Shown here: positions 38,692 through 46,640 of the stretch, piece after piece
Numbering within the stretch: the first letter of the stretch is position 1
Layout: every line of letters starts with the position of its first letter
DNA from: Bacteroidales bacterium
GTDB taxonomy: Bacteria; Bacteroidota; Bacteroidia; Bacteroidales; UBA4417
Assembly (NCBI GenBank): GCA_016707785.1
Contig: JADJGZ010000014.1
Coordinates: forward strand, 81,985 to 145,984
Direction: 5' to 3'
DNA: 64,000 bases
Notes under the pieces: model-generated
What the model was told of the DNA's origin: nothing
Databases searched by the model: none
What the model saw: only the letters and a program-made list of their open reading frames with translations
Translations under genes and position numbers: made by a program

Positions 38692-39255
38692 TTATTTCCC
38701 GGGCGAAGTGCCTTTGGGTTGATCATTCGGACCGCTGATCTCACGATAATTTACCACTTTACCTTTTTCGGGAGAGGCTGGCTGATCATTTGATCCGTTT
38801 ACTTTCCTGAAATCGGTAACTGTCTTGGGCTTCTGCCCTTCTGGTTGTTCCTGCACTGCAGGACTTTGAGAAGTTTTGGCAGAGGAGCTGGCAGCCTGGC
38901 CTTGTTTTGCAAGGGCTGCTCTTTCCTGTTCTTCCTTCAGTGGGTTTTCCACCAGTCCTGCTGTTGGTTTAGCATTGGAACTGCCACAAAACTTCTCAGG
39001 GTCTACCCCAAAATCAGCTGAGCGGGAATCCTGCTTAATAACAGGTTTTGAAGGATTATTTTCGCCGGCGTGCAGGAGCATCTCCTTCTGTTCCGGTGTC
39101 ATTTTAGGATCGAAAGGATCTCCAGGCAGGAATACTGGATCCTGCTGGACAGAAACAGCTGGTTTTTGCTGCTGTTTCCCGGAATCCTGGGCTCGGACTG
39201 CAAGTATGCTGCAAGCCAGCAGGATCGTTATCATGAATAATATTCTTGATTTCAT
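38692..39255 (-). CDS. Cassette B gene 2: small secreted disordered protein with DQP motifs
   Basis: 187 residues. Signal peptide MKSRILFMITILLACSILAVRAQ; mature part rich in Gln, Pro, Lys, Glu, Ser. It has two C-terminal segments, FRKVNGSNDQPA and YREISGPNDQPK, that match those of the cassette A partner (31721-32293). A shared middle motif DNPSKP / NNPSKP and PKLSAEQK / PKMTPEQK also survives; the rest is poorly conserved. No known domain. It lies between the tail-fibre-like gene (31 bases upstream) and the propeller gene (50 bases downstream). Confidence 0.75.
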   Translation of the reverse strand: MKSRILFMITILLACSILAVRAQDSGKQQQKPAVSVQQDPVFLPGDPFDPKMTPEQKEMLLHAGENNPSKPVIKQDSRSADFGVDPEKFCGSSNAKPTAGLVENPLKEEQERAALAKQGQAASSSAKTSQSPAVQEQPEGQKPKTVTDFRKVNGSNDQPASPEKGKVVNYREISGPNDQPKGTSPGK

Positions 39256-39286
39256 TTCAGAGGAAATTTAGGGAAACATGAATGTT

Positions 39287-40730
39287 TTACCGCTTAATCG
39301 AATGCTTGTTAGCTTCATTTTCAGCTTTCAAGGCTTTAACTTCCTGCTGAAGGTCTATAATCAGCTTGTTTTGGTCGATCAGGTGCAGGGTGAGTTCCTC
39401 GACCTTTTCAACCAGCCTGGTTTGCATTTCACCGAGGCTGATACCGTTTTTCTCGACTTCCCTCGCTGAAGGGATACCGGGTAGATGTTTGTTGATTTTG
39501 ATGCTGTTTTCAAGTTCGGGAAGGCTCATCAGCTCGTAGTTTTCGGAGAAAACGTAATCTGGCCAGCTGGAAGTAGCCTGCACCAGCACTTCCGTGCATG
39601 CAATTTTGCCATTTACTGACAAGGCATAACCTGTAGCCTGGGTAGAAGTTCCGACCCTGAGGTCGCTGCTGACAACAACATCCCCGGAAAAGTAACCGGC
39701 GTAATTATTATCGCCACCGGCAGCAAAACCATAAACTCCGTAAGCTGTTCCACCAGTACCTGAATATCCGTAACCGTAAACCCCTGCTATTGAGCCTGAA
39801 TAGCCTGCACCATCTGCAAATCCATATACCCCGCGATAACCACCACTGCCATAAACACCGATGCCATAACCGGGCTGAGGCCGGGAATATGCATCAATAG
39901 CACGAGTGTCATGAAGAGCGGGTATGTGTGACCTGGGATGTCAGCACATTCGCTGTTGAGTCTGCACCGCCGGTACCACCATTATGTCCCTGGATAAGCA
40001 TTCTACCCCGCATTTGGGCTGCATAATTTATCAGTGCTCCTTTTGATTCAGCAAAAAGAGCATAATTTGTTGCAGTAGTTGATACACCGTCTGACACGAA
40101 CAAGCCTGCATAATTTTCTGTGTTGTCATCGTTATTCCAGCCATACACGGCAGTTCCATTGCCTCCTGCATTGGGTTTTATTCCCAATACCCCTGCATTC
40201 ACAACATCAACAGGTGCACCAAGAGACATTGGCTCCAACACACCAAGCATACCGGTGGCATAAACGAAAGCGCTTTCATCATTCCCCCTGACAGCAGCTT
40301 TTCCACTAACATAATTTGTAACATTCAAGCCATAGTTATCCGGATTTGTCAGGCCTATACCTACCCTACCGGCATTGAAGTAAATATCAGCGCCACTCGG
40401 TTGCCAGTAATCGTTTGAAGAACTTCCTATTTTTTGCCAGGCGGCACCATCATAATAGTAGAAGCCGGCTACTCCGTCAGTTTGGTAAATGATTAAACCG
40501 GCAACGGGAGAAGCAGGACGCTGAGCAAACGTCATACGTGGTGCAAGGATCCCTTTCCCGGTTGCTTTAACATCCAGCATAGCTGATCCATTGGGTGCAG
40601 TTCCATCTGTATTGATAGCCATCTGTGCAGTAACTCTGATACCGCTGGCCATCAAAAAAAACACAAGAACCATCCACTTAATATCTATGGATAAAAGGTT
40701 CTTTTGTGAGAGAGGTAAAGAATATCTCAT
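39287..40730 (-). CDS. Cassette B gene 1: tail-fibre-like protein, interrupted by one frameshift
   Basis: The span is 1,444 bases, one more than the 1,443 of its intact cassette A partner (480 codons plus stop). It is open from ATG 40730 to a premature stop at 39909 (HTRSS), and the rest (to 39287, ending KALKAENEANKHSIKR) is in the next frame. Taking out one base near 39913-39921 restores HTRLHDTRAIDA, aligned with HTRTIDTRALEG in copy A. Domains as in copy A: signal peptide, MAINTDGTAPNGSAMLDVKA region, YG-rich middle, S74-like tail with KHLPGIPSAREVEKNG and a terminal coiled coil. It is either a sequencing error or a recent inactivation; no other damage is visible. Confidence 0.82.
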
Positions 40731-41102
40731 GAGGGTTGGGTTTTGGGTAAATGTTAGATTTTGAATGTGTGAAAATAAGTTAGAAATCCGGAGTTAGTGA
40801 AAACTTCTGCAGTAAAATGAATAGAATTATGAAATTTAGACAGCATCGGAAGGCTAATATATTGAATATTACATATATAACTAAGTATATGTATATAAAG
40901 ATTCTAAATAGTATATTTAAACTACAGAATAACAGGGAGTTGAATGCACTTATGTGTAATTAGGATATAATTCAGACTGACAAGGTTAGGTAAAAACAGT
41001 GAAATTTGAATGAGACCTGCCGGGAGGATTAACCGTTCGTGAATTGACAGATCGCAAACCTATTCTGTTAGGGTATAATTCTATCTGATGCTTAGAACTT
41101 TA
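40731..41102. promoter_or_regulatory. Upstream region of cassette B
   Basis: 372 AT-rich bases. An inverted repeat ACATATA (40871-40877) / TATATGT (40886-40892) lies about 140 bases before the cassette B start, in an AT-rich setting like that before cassette A. No gene is seen. Confidence 0.4.
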
Positions 41103-42515
41103 TTATTTCAGCGATGATTGATTATCGTTTACCATACTTTGCAGCAGTAATTCAAGTTCCCTGATGCGTAAATTTTGCATGCTGATGGCTGATGTAAGGG
41201 CTTCAATTCTTTTCACAAGAGCTTCATTAAGATCGAGGATACTCAAGTTAATATCATCTGTATTGTCCGGAGAAATTTCTTTGTTGACAAATTCCGGCTT
41301 GTTTATGGTTTGGTTATCTGGTCGCTCATAGTCATTTATTCTTTTAAGCAAAGGATAAGCATCTGCGAGGATCAGATCATATCCATAGATTTTCCCTTGT
41401 ACCATAAGTGCCGGGGTTTGAGTATTCTGGGTATTAACTTTCAAACCATTGGCGATAAAGCATTCACCATCAAAATATCCGGCCCAGTTTACATTTCCTC
41501 CTGTTGCCGAACCATAAACTCCTACAGCAGTTCCATCCAATCCTGAGGTTGAGAGCCCTTGTACTCCATAAACCCATCCACTATAACCAGCACCATTAGC
41601 TTCTCCATAAATGCCTTTCCAACCTCCGGATCCTTTGATTCCCACGCCGTAGCCGGGTTTGGGCAATGATATTCCTTCGATAGCCCTGGAGTCGGAAGGT
41701 TGACTATGGCGCACCTGGACTGATAATAAAGTGCTAAGGGAGTCAGCTGAAGCTGAGTTACCGTTGTTGCCTTCGATCAGGACTCTTCCTTTAAATTGTC
41801 CGGCATAATTGATCGCAGCGCCCCTTGCTTCTGCATAAAGTGCATAGTTATTATTGACACTGGCACCATCGGTGATGAAGATCCCTGAATAGTTGGATGC
41901 ATTGTCATCATTATTCCATCCGTAGATAGCAGCTCCATTATTTCCTGCATTAGGTTTAATGCCCAGAACACCAACATTCATCACACTGAATGGAACACCC
42001 ATAAGCACAGGGCCTAATGCTCCCAACATTCCTGATGCAAATATATTGGGTGCAATCTCGACATTTCCCTTTACTGCAGCCTTGCCATTCAAGTAGTTTG
42101 TTACTTTCAACCCATTATTTTCAGAAGTGGTCGACCCAATGGAAACCCTGCCGCTACTGAAATATATATCCTGGCCTGTCGGCAGCCAATAATCAGCAAG
42201 GGCAGATCCAAAACGTTGCCAAATAAGACCATCAAAAAAGTAGTATCCCGGATTTGATCCATCTGTCTGGTATATCATGAGACCGGTTGCAGGATTTACA
42301 GGCCTGTTTGCGAATGTCACCCTTGGTGGCAGAAAGCCCAGGTTGGAGGCTTTAATATCCAGCATTGCAGAAATATGTGGAGTAGTTCCATCGGAATTGA
42401 TTGCAACCTGGGCATTTACCAGGGTTGTCAGTGTCAGGAATATGACTGTCAGAAGAATCCGTGTAAGGATAATGACCTTGTTATTACCTATTAAGGAAAG
42501 AGAAATAGAGTGCAT
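41103..42515 (-). CDS. Third tail-fibre-like protein, with a different C-terminus
   Basis: 470 residues. Signal peptide (ILLTVIFLTLTTLVNAQ). Residues ~35-330 follow the two cassette proteins closely in layout: VAINSDGTTPHISAMLDIKA, PPRVTFANRP, GVLGIKPNAGNNGAAIYGWNNDD, YGVGIKGSGGWKGIYGEANG, AVGVYGSATGGNVNWAGYF. The C-terminal ~110 residues differ: the S74-like KHLPG segment is gone and replaced by VQGKIYGYDLILADAYPLLKR and a coiled coil (LVKRIEALTSAISMQNLRIRELELLL). No companion genes 2-4 follow; the next genes downstream are those of cassette B, 372 bases away. It may be the upstream gene of the same gene family or a remnant of a third cassette. Confidence 0.87.
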   Translation of the reverse strand: MHSISLSLIGNNKVIILTRILLTVIFLTLTTLVNAQVAINSDGTTPHISAMLDIKASNLGFLPPRVTFANRPVNPATGLMIYQTDGSNPGYYFFDGLIWQRFGSALADYWLPTGQDIYFSSGRVSIGSTTSENNGLKVTNYLNGKAAVKGNVEIAPNIFASGMLGALGPVLMGVPFSVMNVGVLGIKPNAGNNGAAIYGWNNDDNASNYSGIFITDGASVNNNYALYAEARGAAINYAGQFKGRVLIEGNNGNSASADSLSTLLSVQVRHSQPSDSRAIEGISLPKPGYGVGIKGSGGWKGIYGEANGAGYSGWVYGVQGLSTSGLDGTAVGVYGSATGGNVNWAGYFDGECFIANGLKVNTQNTQTPALMVQGKIYGYDLILADAYPLLKRINDYERPDNQTINKPEFVNKEISPDNTDDINLSILDLNEALVKRIEALTSAISMQNLRIRELELLLQSMVNDNQSSLK

Positions 42516-42883
42516 GGCAGTATATGTATTAGTGATGGATGAAGAAAATCCTATACTAGGTTAAAATTACGAAATATATTATGCTTTTTTGTAATTAATA
42601 TGTTAATAAAGAGGTTGTTACCTTCAATTTAGAATTGTAGAATGCATAATGAATTGATTTTATACGTTCTAAGAAGTTGTTATTTGAAAGAATTCTAAAT
42701 AGTGCTTTTACAGGATGATGGATAAACTATATATAAAACTAAGTGAAAGGGATGTAATTTATGCTTAGTACCTAAATCAAAAGGGAGTTTCTTTGAAAGT
42801 CACTTGATTCATGGCATGGAGAATGGAATATAACTTACATAATAACAATGTGTTATAAGTCATTTTCTCTTTTCATGGCTGAC
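42516..42883. other. AT-rich intergenic gap, nothing definite
   Basis: 368 bases between the third tail-fibre-like gene and the Nudix gene stop. A small open frame at 42848-43132 overlaps the Nudix gene on the opposite strand and is spurious. No hairpin terminator with a U-run was found. Confidence 0.4.
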
Positions 42884-43975
42884 TTAAAAATTGGAATGAT
42901 TCATTTTGATCCAGTTCTTAAGAGCGCTGAATTCTTTTTCAAAGTTTGGGGTAAGGATATTTTTATTCAAGAGGTTTTCAATATCTCTCAGGTTCCAGAA
43001 TCGTCCATCAGAAATCTCATCAGGATTATAGCTGATGGAGCCATTATATTGAGTGATAAAAGAGAATACCAACTCAGCTTCCATGCTAGAATCCCAGCGG
43101 TATTTCAGGAAAGGAGTGAATGTGAATTCTGAAAGATTAAGTTCTTCCAAAGCTTCCCTTTTCAATGCGGCTTCAATGGTTTCATTCAGTCCAATATGTC
43201 CGCCAACTGCAGTATCCCACATACCTGGCTGAATATCCTTATTAGCATTTCTTTTCTGAAGGTAAACCTCTCCTTTTTGATTGATCACATGTAAATGAAC
43301 AACAGGGTGTAGAATCATGGTTTTTGAATGAGCCTGGGACCTGCTTACTTTACCAATCGTACGGCCATCTTCATCCACCATTGGAAACCATTCTTCAGTT
43401 GCTTCTACAGCCTTGTTTTTTTTTCTGCCAGCCATGAATATCCATCCAAAATAAACTGCAAAAAAGATATAAAGCAAAAAACCACTGATGAAAGCCCATG
43501 TGGCTTTTGACATGAAAAATGCTGAATATACTATTAAGACGGTATGGATGAGGAACATCCAAAAAAGAGCAAGAAAGGTTTTTTTAAGTTCTTTCTGATG
43601 ATCAGGATCGATGGAGATATCTTTAAGGAATCTCTTTGAGTACAGAAGGAGGATATTCTTGTTGGAGAAAGTGGATAAGCCTATGATAACCAAGAAAATG
43701 CAATTGATTAAAGCAGGTTTGAGTTTAAAGAAAATTTCATCACTTGAAATCAGGGAGACACCACCAAGAATCAGTAATAAAGCTGTGTCAAAAATGATAA
43801 ACCAATCAAATCTTCTTTCTTTCAGGAGTATAAAAATCAGTTCGCCTAAACCAAAAGCAATGGCAACAATCAAGCCCGTTTTGGTTCCCCACACAGCATC
43901 AGCAACAAGAAAGATGAGGATTGGGAACAATCCGGGTAACATCTTTTTAAAGAGATCCCAAGGTTGTTGATTCAT
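42884..43975 (-). CDS. Nudix hydrolase fused to an N-terminal multi-pass membrane domain
   Basis: 363 residues. Residues ~1-185 have about six hydrophobic helices and resemble the intracellular septation protein A (YciB/IspZ) type: FPILIFLVADAVWGTKTGLIVAIAF, then FKLKPALINCIFLVIIGLS. Residues ~195-360 are a Nudix domain of the isopentenyl-diphosphate-isomerase-like kind: VDEDGRTIGKVSRSQAHSK, HPVVHLHVIN, LQKR, PGMWDTAVGGH. The Nudix box runs 259-281, G-x5-E-x7-REALEEL, keeping the key Glu residues; the usual Gly after EEx is Asn. The enzyme part is expected in the cytoplasm, splitting a nucleoside-diphosphate-linked or prenyl-type substrate that I cannot name. The ATG at 43975 starts the membrane part. 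It is downstream of rny but separated by a strong terminator. Confidence 0.88.
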   Translation of the reverse strand: MNQQPWDLFKKMLPGLFPILIFLVADAVWGTKTGLIVAIAFGLGELIFILLKERRFDWFIIFDTALLLILGGVSLISSDEIFFKLKPALINCIFLVIIGLSTFSNKNILLLYSKRFLKDISIDPDHQKELKKTFLALFWMFLIHTVLIVYSAFFMSKATWAFISGFLLYIFFAVYFGWIFMAGRKKNKAVEATEEWFPMVDEDGRTIGKVSRSQAHSKTMILHPVVHLHVINQKGEVYLQKRNANKDIQPGMWDTAVGGHIGLNETIEAALKREALEELNLSEFTFTPFLKYRWDSSMEAELVFSFITQYNGSISYNPDEISDGRFWNLRDIENLLNKNILTPNFEKEFSALKNWIKMNHSNF

Positions 43976-43984
43976 AGATAGTAT

Positions 43985-44019
43985 TCAATAAAAAAGGGAG
44001 TTCATCAGAACTCCCTTTT
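43985..44019 (-). terminator. Terminator of rny
   Basis: 12-bp perfect stem AAAAGGGAGTTC (43992-44003) / GAACTCCCTTTT (44008-44019) with a 4-base loop, followed on the minus strand by a U-run. It starts 15 bases after the rny stop. Confidence 0.92.
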
Positions 44020-44033
44020 AAAATTTCTCAAAC

Positions 44034-45599
44034 TTATTTTGCGTAGGAAATGGCTCTTGTTTCCCTGATGACAGTGATCTTGATCTGACCGGGATAGGTC
44101 ATCTCTTCCTGGATTTTCCGGGACAGGTCATAGGATATTTGGTTGGATTCTTCATCAGAAACCTTATCAGCGCCAACAATAACACGTAATTCACGACCAG
44201 CTTGAATAGCATAGGTTTTTACAACTCCCGGATAGGAGAGTGCAAGTTCTTCCAGTTTATTAAGGCGTTGGATATAGGCTTCCACAACTTCACGGCGGGC
44301 TCCAGGTCTGGCACCACTGATAGCATCACATACCTGAACAATAGGAGCAATCAGTGTCTCCATTTCAACTTCATCGTGGTGTGCGCCAATTGCGTTGCAG
44401 ATATCAGGAAGTTCCTTGTGTTTTTCGGCCAGTTTCATCCCAAGGATTGCATGTGGAAGTTCAGCCTCATTTTCAGCGACCTTACCAATATCATGAAGTA
44501 ATCCGGCGCGTTTCGCTTTCTTAACATTCAGTCCAAGTTCTGCGGCCATTGTAGCGCAGAGATTGGCAACTTCTCTTGAATGCTGAAGGAGATTCTGTCC
44601 GTAAGAAGAGCGGTATTTCATCTTACCAATCAGACGAACCAATTCTGGATGAAGTCCATGGATTCCGAGATCAATTGTGGTACGTTTACCTGTTTCAATG
44701 ATCTCCTGTTCGACCTGTTTTTTAGTTTTAGCTACAACTTCTTCAATACGGGCCGGGTGAATACGTCCGTCTGTTACCAGTTTATGTAACGACAACCGGG
44801 CAACTTCTCGGCGAACAGGGTCAAATCCGGAAAGGATAATAGCATCAGGAGAATCATCGATAATAATTTCGATACCTGTTAATGCCTCGAGTGTGCGGAT
44901 ATTTCTACCTTCCCTGCCAATGATACGGCCTTTAATTTCTTCATTCTCAATATTGAAAACGGAAACAGTATTTTCAATTGCCTGTTCAGCAGCAGTGCGC
45001 TGAATAGTTTCAATGATAATCTTCTTGGCTTCGGTATTTGCTTTTAGCTTGGCATCTTCAATGATCTCATTGATCTGCCCCATGGCTTCGCTTTTTGCGA
45101 CATCTTTCAAGCTTTCAATAAGTTGAGCCTTTGCTTCTTCGGCTGAGAGACCGGAGATATGTTCCAATTTCTCAATATGAATTTTATGAGCTTTTTCAAC
45201 ATCCTGAAGCTTCCTGGTTACGATTTCTTTTTGTTGGTCCAGGTTGGTTTTGAGATCAGTAGCTTCTTTAATCTTTTTTTGTGATTCTTCTATTTTTTGG
45301 GAAAGTTGTTGTTCTTTCTGGACGAGTTGTTGTTCTTTTTGTTTGAGTCTATTTTCAAACTTGTTGAGTTGGTTATCTTTTTCGTTAATTTCTTTTTCGT
45401 GCTCTGATTTTAACTGGAGGAATTTTTCCTTCGCTTGAAGGATTTTTTCCTTTTTTGTGACTTCGGCTTTAGTTTCGGCATCCTGCAGAAGATGTATGCT
45501 TTTCTTTTCAATGGCCTTTCGAAGGAAAGTAACTGCCATGATGAAACCTAATGCGATACCTGCTATTGCCGCAACTGCCCCTAACATAGTACTGCCCAT
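44034..45599 (-). CDS. rny: Ribonuclease Y
   Basis: 521 residues, normal for the family. Endoribonuclease that starts mRNA decay, anchored to the inner membrane. Order: N-terminal transmembrane helix (~5-25, AVAAIAGIALGFIMAVTFL), long coiled coil (~35-170, rich in KEQQLVQKEQQL), KH RNA-binding domain (~205-270, IIGREGRNIRTLEALTGIEIIIDD), and HD hydrolase domain (~330-430, HSREVANLCA, LLHDIGKV, GAHHDE). The C-terminus REGRELRVIV-like segment (AGRELRVIVGADKV) is the usual end. It lies downstream of zapA and the candidate 6S RNA on the same strand, an order I recall from other Bacteroidota. Confidence 0.97.
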   Translation of the reverse strand: MGSTMLGAVAAIAGIALGFIMAVTFLRKAIEKKSIHLLQDAETKAEVTKKEKILQAKEKFLQLKSEHEKEINEKDNQLNKFENRLKQKEQQLVQKEQQLSQKIEESQKKIKEATDLKTNLDQQKEIVTRKLQDVEKAHKIHIEKLEHISGLSAEEAKAQLIESLKDVAKSEAMGQINEIIEDAKLKANTEAKKIIIETIQRTAAEQAIENTVSVFNIENEEIKGRIIGREGRNIRTLEALTGIEIIIDDSPDAIILSGFDPVRREVARLSLHKLVTDGRIHPARIEEVVAKTKKQVEQEIIETGKRTTIDLGIHGLHPELVRLIGKMKYRSSYGQNLLQHSREVANLCATMAAELGLNVKKAKRAGLLHDIGKVAENEAELPHAILGMKLAEKHKELPDICNAIGAHHDEVEMETLIAPIVQVCDAISGARPGARREVVEAYIQRLNKLEELALSYPGVVKTYAIQAGRELRVIVGADKVSDEESNQISYDLSRKIQEEMTYPGQIKITVIRETRAISYAK

Positions 45600-45671
45600 T
45601 GCGTAGTAATTAAGTGTGAAACATATATTGAGGGCAAGGATCAGGAAAGAAAAAAAACCCGCTATTAATTC

Positions 45672-45835
45672 AGTGTTTTGGGAAACCCCAAAACGACAAG
45701 ATTAGGGTTGCCTGAAATCGTCGGGCTTCCACTGTTATCTCCGGATAAGCGGAGTACCACCTGGGTGGCTGAGGCCTGTCCTGTTACTTCATAAGGTCTG
45801 CCCTTATTGAAAAGTGTTGAGTTTCCAAACGAAAT
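45672..45835 (-). ncRNA. ssrS: Candidate 6S RNA between zapA and rny
   Basis: The 282-base gap between zapA and rny has no open frame but is highly structured on the minus strand. Read in that direction: GGGCAGACC, then a CCACC/GGTGG hairpin (45755-45765 region), an ACTCCGC-TTATCC-GGAG hairpin (45738-45755), AGGCAACCCT, and a perfect 8-bp hairpin GTTTTGGG/CCCAAAAC (45675-45694), with T8 about 20 bases later. In many bacteria ssrS lies next to zapA, and the size (~165-180 nt) fits. The closing stem of 6S RNA is not obvious by eye, so the ends are approximate. A leader or attenuator of rny is the alternative. Confidence 0.5.
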
Positions 45836-45881
45836 GAATTAAAGCGGGTTTGTCTTAAATATTTTCAAAGAACGTAATGGA

Positions 45882-46175
45882 TCAATCTTTTAATGCTTCC
45901 GTTAGTGAGTTGTCAATTGAAGTCAATGTATCATGCAATTGATTTTGAATGAATCCTGATTCTTCTTCAGCATTCAATGCATCAGTTGCAAAATGCAAAG
46001 CCGCCATCGCCAATAAGTCTTGCTTGTCATTGTAGCTATATGTATTGGCATAGAGGTTAATTTGATCGTCAACGAGTTTTGCTGCCTTTCTTATGGATTT
46101 TTCCTCTGCACGTTTCACAAACAAGCGATAAGGTCTGTTTGCAATATGAATTGTGACTCCGAGTTCATCCGTCAT
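45882..46175 (-). CDS. zapA: Cell division protein ZapA
   Basis: 97 residues from ATG 46175 (MTDELGVTIHIANRPYRL); a TTG at 46181 would add two. ZapA is a small cytoplasmic protein that binds and bundles FtsZ at the division ring. Family marks: N-terminal beta strands VTIHIANRPYRLFVKRAEE, the helix KAAKLVDDQINLYANTY, and the DLLAMAALHFATDAL segment leading into the C-terminal dimerising coiled coil. The length is typical. It follows the 98-residue coiled-coil gene with a 7-base gap and precedes the candidate 6S RNA. Confidence 0.92.
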   Translation of the reverse strand: MTDELGVTIHIANRPYRLFVKRAEEKSIRKAAKLVDDQINLYANTYSYNDKQDLLAMAALHFATDALNAEEESGFIQNQLHDTLTSIDNSLTEALKD

Positions 46176-46182
46176 GGGCAAG

Positions 46183-46479
46183 TTATATCGGGTGGTTGTT
46201 TAAAAGATCAATACATCTGTCAAGTTCCCGCAATAGTTCGTTTAATTTCTTTCTTGCATCTGCTGAATCCTTGCCTTTTGGGATTGCTTTTGCAATTTTT
46301 ATTGCTTGTATTCTTTCTTCGAGTTCTTGTGTAGATTGTTTGATTTGTTCGTTGGTTTTTTCCAGCTCAAGGTACTTGTTTTTTAAAGAATCATATGCAG
46401 CCTGCAGGTTATTGATTTTGTCCACCAGTTTCCTGGTTTTATACTCAATGCCTTTTGCGAGCGTTCCAATAGGTTGCAT
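46183..46479 (-). CDS. Small coiled-coil protein, probable cell-division partner of ZapA
   Basis: 98 residues, nearly all helical. Heptad repeats run through residues ~10-65 (LVDKINNLQAAYDSLKNKYLELEKTNEQI), and a conserved-looking end LNELLRELDRCIDLLNNH follows. It resembles the ZapB-like coiled-coil proteins found just upstream of zapA in Bacteroidota. Such proteins are thought to act with ZapA at the division site; for this one the link is from neighbourhood only (7 bases to zapA, same strand). No signal peptide or membrane segment, so cytoplasmic. Orthology to Escherichia coli ZapB cannot be claimed from sequence, so no symbol is given. Confidence 0.8.
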   Translation of the reverse strand: MQPIGTLAKGIEYKTRKLVDKINNLQAAYDSLKNKYLELEKTNEQIKQSTQELEERIQAIKIAKAIPKGKDSADARKKLNELLRELDRCIDLLNNHPI

Positions 46480-46586
46480 ATCATTCTTGAAAGTTCATTA
46501 CCTTCTACGGCAAAAATATACAAACTGGGTAAGCGAAGCAAATTTATTATTTATCGCCCTGTCTCCGAAATGTAATACATATTTCT

Positions 46587-46594
46587 TAACTTTG
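46587..46594 (+). promoter_or_regulatory. Candidate Bacteroidota -7 box
   Basis: TAACTTTG matches TAnnTTTG, 47 bases before the start of the 441-residue gene at 46641, in the divergent gap with the zapA operon. No TTTG -33 box at the ideal spacing, so support is partial. Confidence 0.4.
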
Positions 46595-46640
46595 CGAATA
46601 ATATTATTAAGTTTACAATTCTTAAGAAGAGACTTTAAAA

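Noticed and set aside
32324..42515. Phage tail fibre genes as evidence of a prophage
   Set aside because: All three have Sec signal peptides and no other phage genes are near; fibre-like secreted proteins of this type are common in Bacteroidota.
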